A DNA stretch of 64,000 nt from Rhodanobacter sp. A1T4 (GTDB lineage Bacteria; Pseudomonadota; Gammaproteobacteria; Xanthomonadales; Rhodanobacteraceae). Position 1 is the first letter of the stretch; every line of letters starts with the position of its first letter. Made by a program: the position numbers and the translations under genes. This document shows positions 63,522 through 64,000 of this stretch, one piece after another. The DNA is taken from the NCBI RefSeq assembly GCF_014207185.1, contig NZ_JACHCP010000006.1, positions 310,001 through 374,000 of the forward strand, in the 5' to 3' direction. Under the pieces are notes generated by a model. The model was not told where the DNA came from. It ran no database searches and worked only from the letters and a program-made list of their open reading frames with translations.

Positions 63522-64000
63522 ATGAGCGGCGTGGCTGGTACGACTTTCGAACTCGAAACCGAGCGCTTGCAGCTACGGTTGCTGGAGGCCGGTGACGAGA
63601 CCTTGTTCTGCGGGCTTTATACCGATCCGGAAACCATGCGTTTTATTGCGCCGCCACTTTCAGCGGCACAGGCAATCAGTAGTTTTCGAAAAATCGTGGT
63701 TCGGCAGTACGAGCCATCCCTTGAAGGGCGTTTTCTGGCGGTGCTGGAGAGGGCGACGCGGCAGCCCGTGGGCATCTGCGGCACGTCGCAACACGATGTC
63801 GATGCGCTCCGGCTGGAAGTAGGCATACTATTGAGGTTGGAAGCCCGGGGAAGGGGATTGGCGCACGAGGCGCTCATGGCGTTGATGAAAAGGATCTTCG
63901 CCATGTCACCTATAGAGGAAATATGCGTGCGGTTTTCCGCGGAATGTCCAGCGGTCGAACGATTGAATATCAGGATTGGCTTCACGCCTTGTGCGGATGA
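63522..64000 (+). CDS. GNAT-family N-acetyltransferase, 3' end outside window
   Basis: Start of a GNAT acetyltransferase of the RimJ/RimL type, 159 codons seen. TFELETERLQLRLLEAGD is the classic N-terminal block, followed by DPETMRFIAPPLS, and the acetyl-CoA-binding Q/R-x-x-G-x-G/A as ARGRGLAHEAL near residue 112. The ATG at 63522 has a weak site (AGG close by). The last seen residues (NIRIGFTPCAD) match the usual end of the family, so little is missing. Substrate unknown. Confidence 0.88.
   Translation, partial: MSGVAGTTFELETERLQLRLLEAGDETLFCGLYTDPETMRFIAPPLSAAQAISSFRKIVVRQYEPSLEGRFLAVLERATRQPVGICGTSQHDVDALRLEVGILLRLEARGRGLAHEALMALMKRIFAMSPIEEICVRFSAECPAVERLNIRIGFTPCAD

Overview
This 64 kb window looks like chromosomal DNA of a gammaproteobacterium of the Xanthomonadales/Lysobacterales, most likely Rhodanobacteraceae (Dyella, Rhodanobacter or Luteibacter relatives). 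That is inferred from the fairly high GC, the secreted S53 peptidases, the chitinase, the many small lipoproteins and the c-di-GMP enzymes; no rRNA or tRNA was available to confirm it. I saw no tRNA, rRNA, CRISPR array, phage or intact insertion sequence. The genes form short, alternating operons typical of an accessory-rich core chromosome.

Layout. 1-8.5 kb: partial isoamylase, an outer-membrane porin, a short-chain dehydrogenase, a truncated hydrolase relic, two coupled lipoproteins, an alpha/beta hydrolase and a FUSC-type membrane protein. 8.6-18.4 kb: two different secreted S53 peptidases bracketing a 2H phosphoesterase, an MHYT-GGDEF-EAL protein and a lipoprotein, then a DUF922 putative protease and a DUF3455 protein. 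18.6-28.9 kb: a large alpha/beta hydrolase, Kup, a small arsenic locus (arsR, arsH, arsC), an ECF sigma/anti-sigma/secreted-protein operon, an MFS carrier and a DksA-like protein. 29-37 kb: a PQQ dehydrogenase with an N-terminal cytochrome c, the transglutaminase/alpha-E/ATP-grasp cluster, PhnA, and a chitinase behind two LacI-type operators. 37-43.7 kb: a cyclic-nucleotide-domain flavoprotein coupled to a UBP zinc finger, then a KaiC-like signalling cassette flanked by two copies of an unnamed small protein. 43.7-54.7 kb: an LLM monooxygenase with an ATP-grasp ligase, an osmoprotectant ABC transporter, a decayed EAL relic, an MFS carrier, an aldo/keto reductase, a YqjH/Fur-like/YqjI-like metal module, a cupin and a methyltransferase. 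54.8-64 kb: mostly single genes, ending in a two-gene peptide-modification locus, a TPR-GGDEF protein and a partial GNAT acetyltransferase.

The most exciting item is at 60105-61435. A tetrapyrrole-methylase-fold enzyme matches the borosin backbone N-methyltransferase family, including the four active-site residues at conserved spacing. It is followed by a 96-residue protein that looks like a split-borosin precursor: a helical recognition domain, a short hydrophobic Cys-containing stretch and a very acidic tail. The precursor starts at a GTG behind a strong ribosome binding site, so an ATG-only gene finder would miscall it. This predicts a backbone N-methylated ribosomal peptide.

Other items worth attention are the KaiC cassette, the dehydrogenase carrying the Asp-Tyr-Asp signature of lanthanide-dependent enzymes, the nickel/iron regulatory module with overlapping genes, and the twin chitinase operators.
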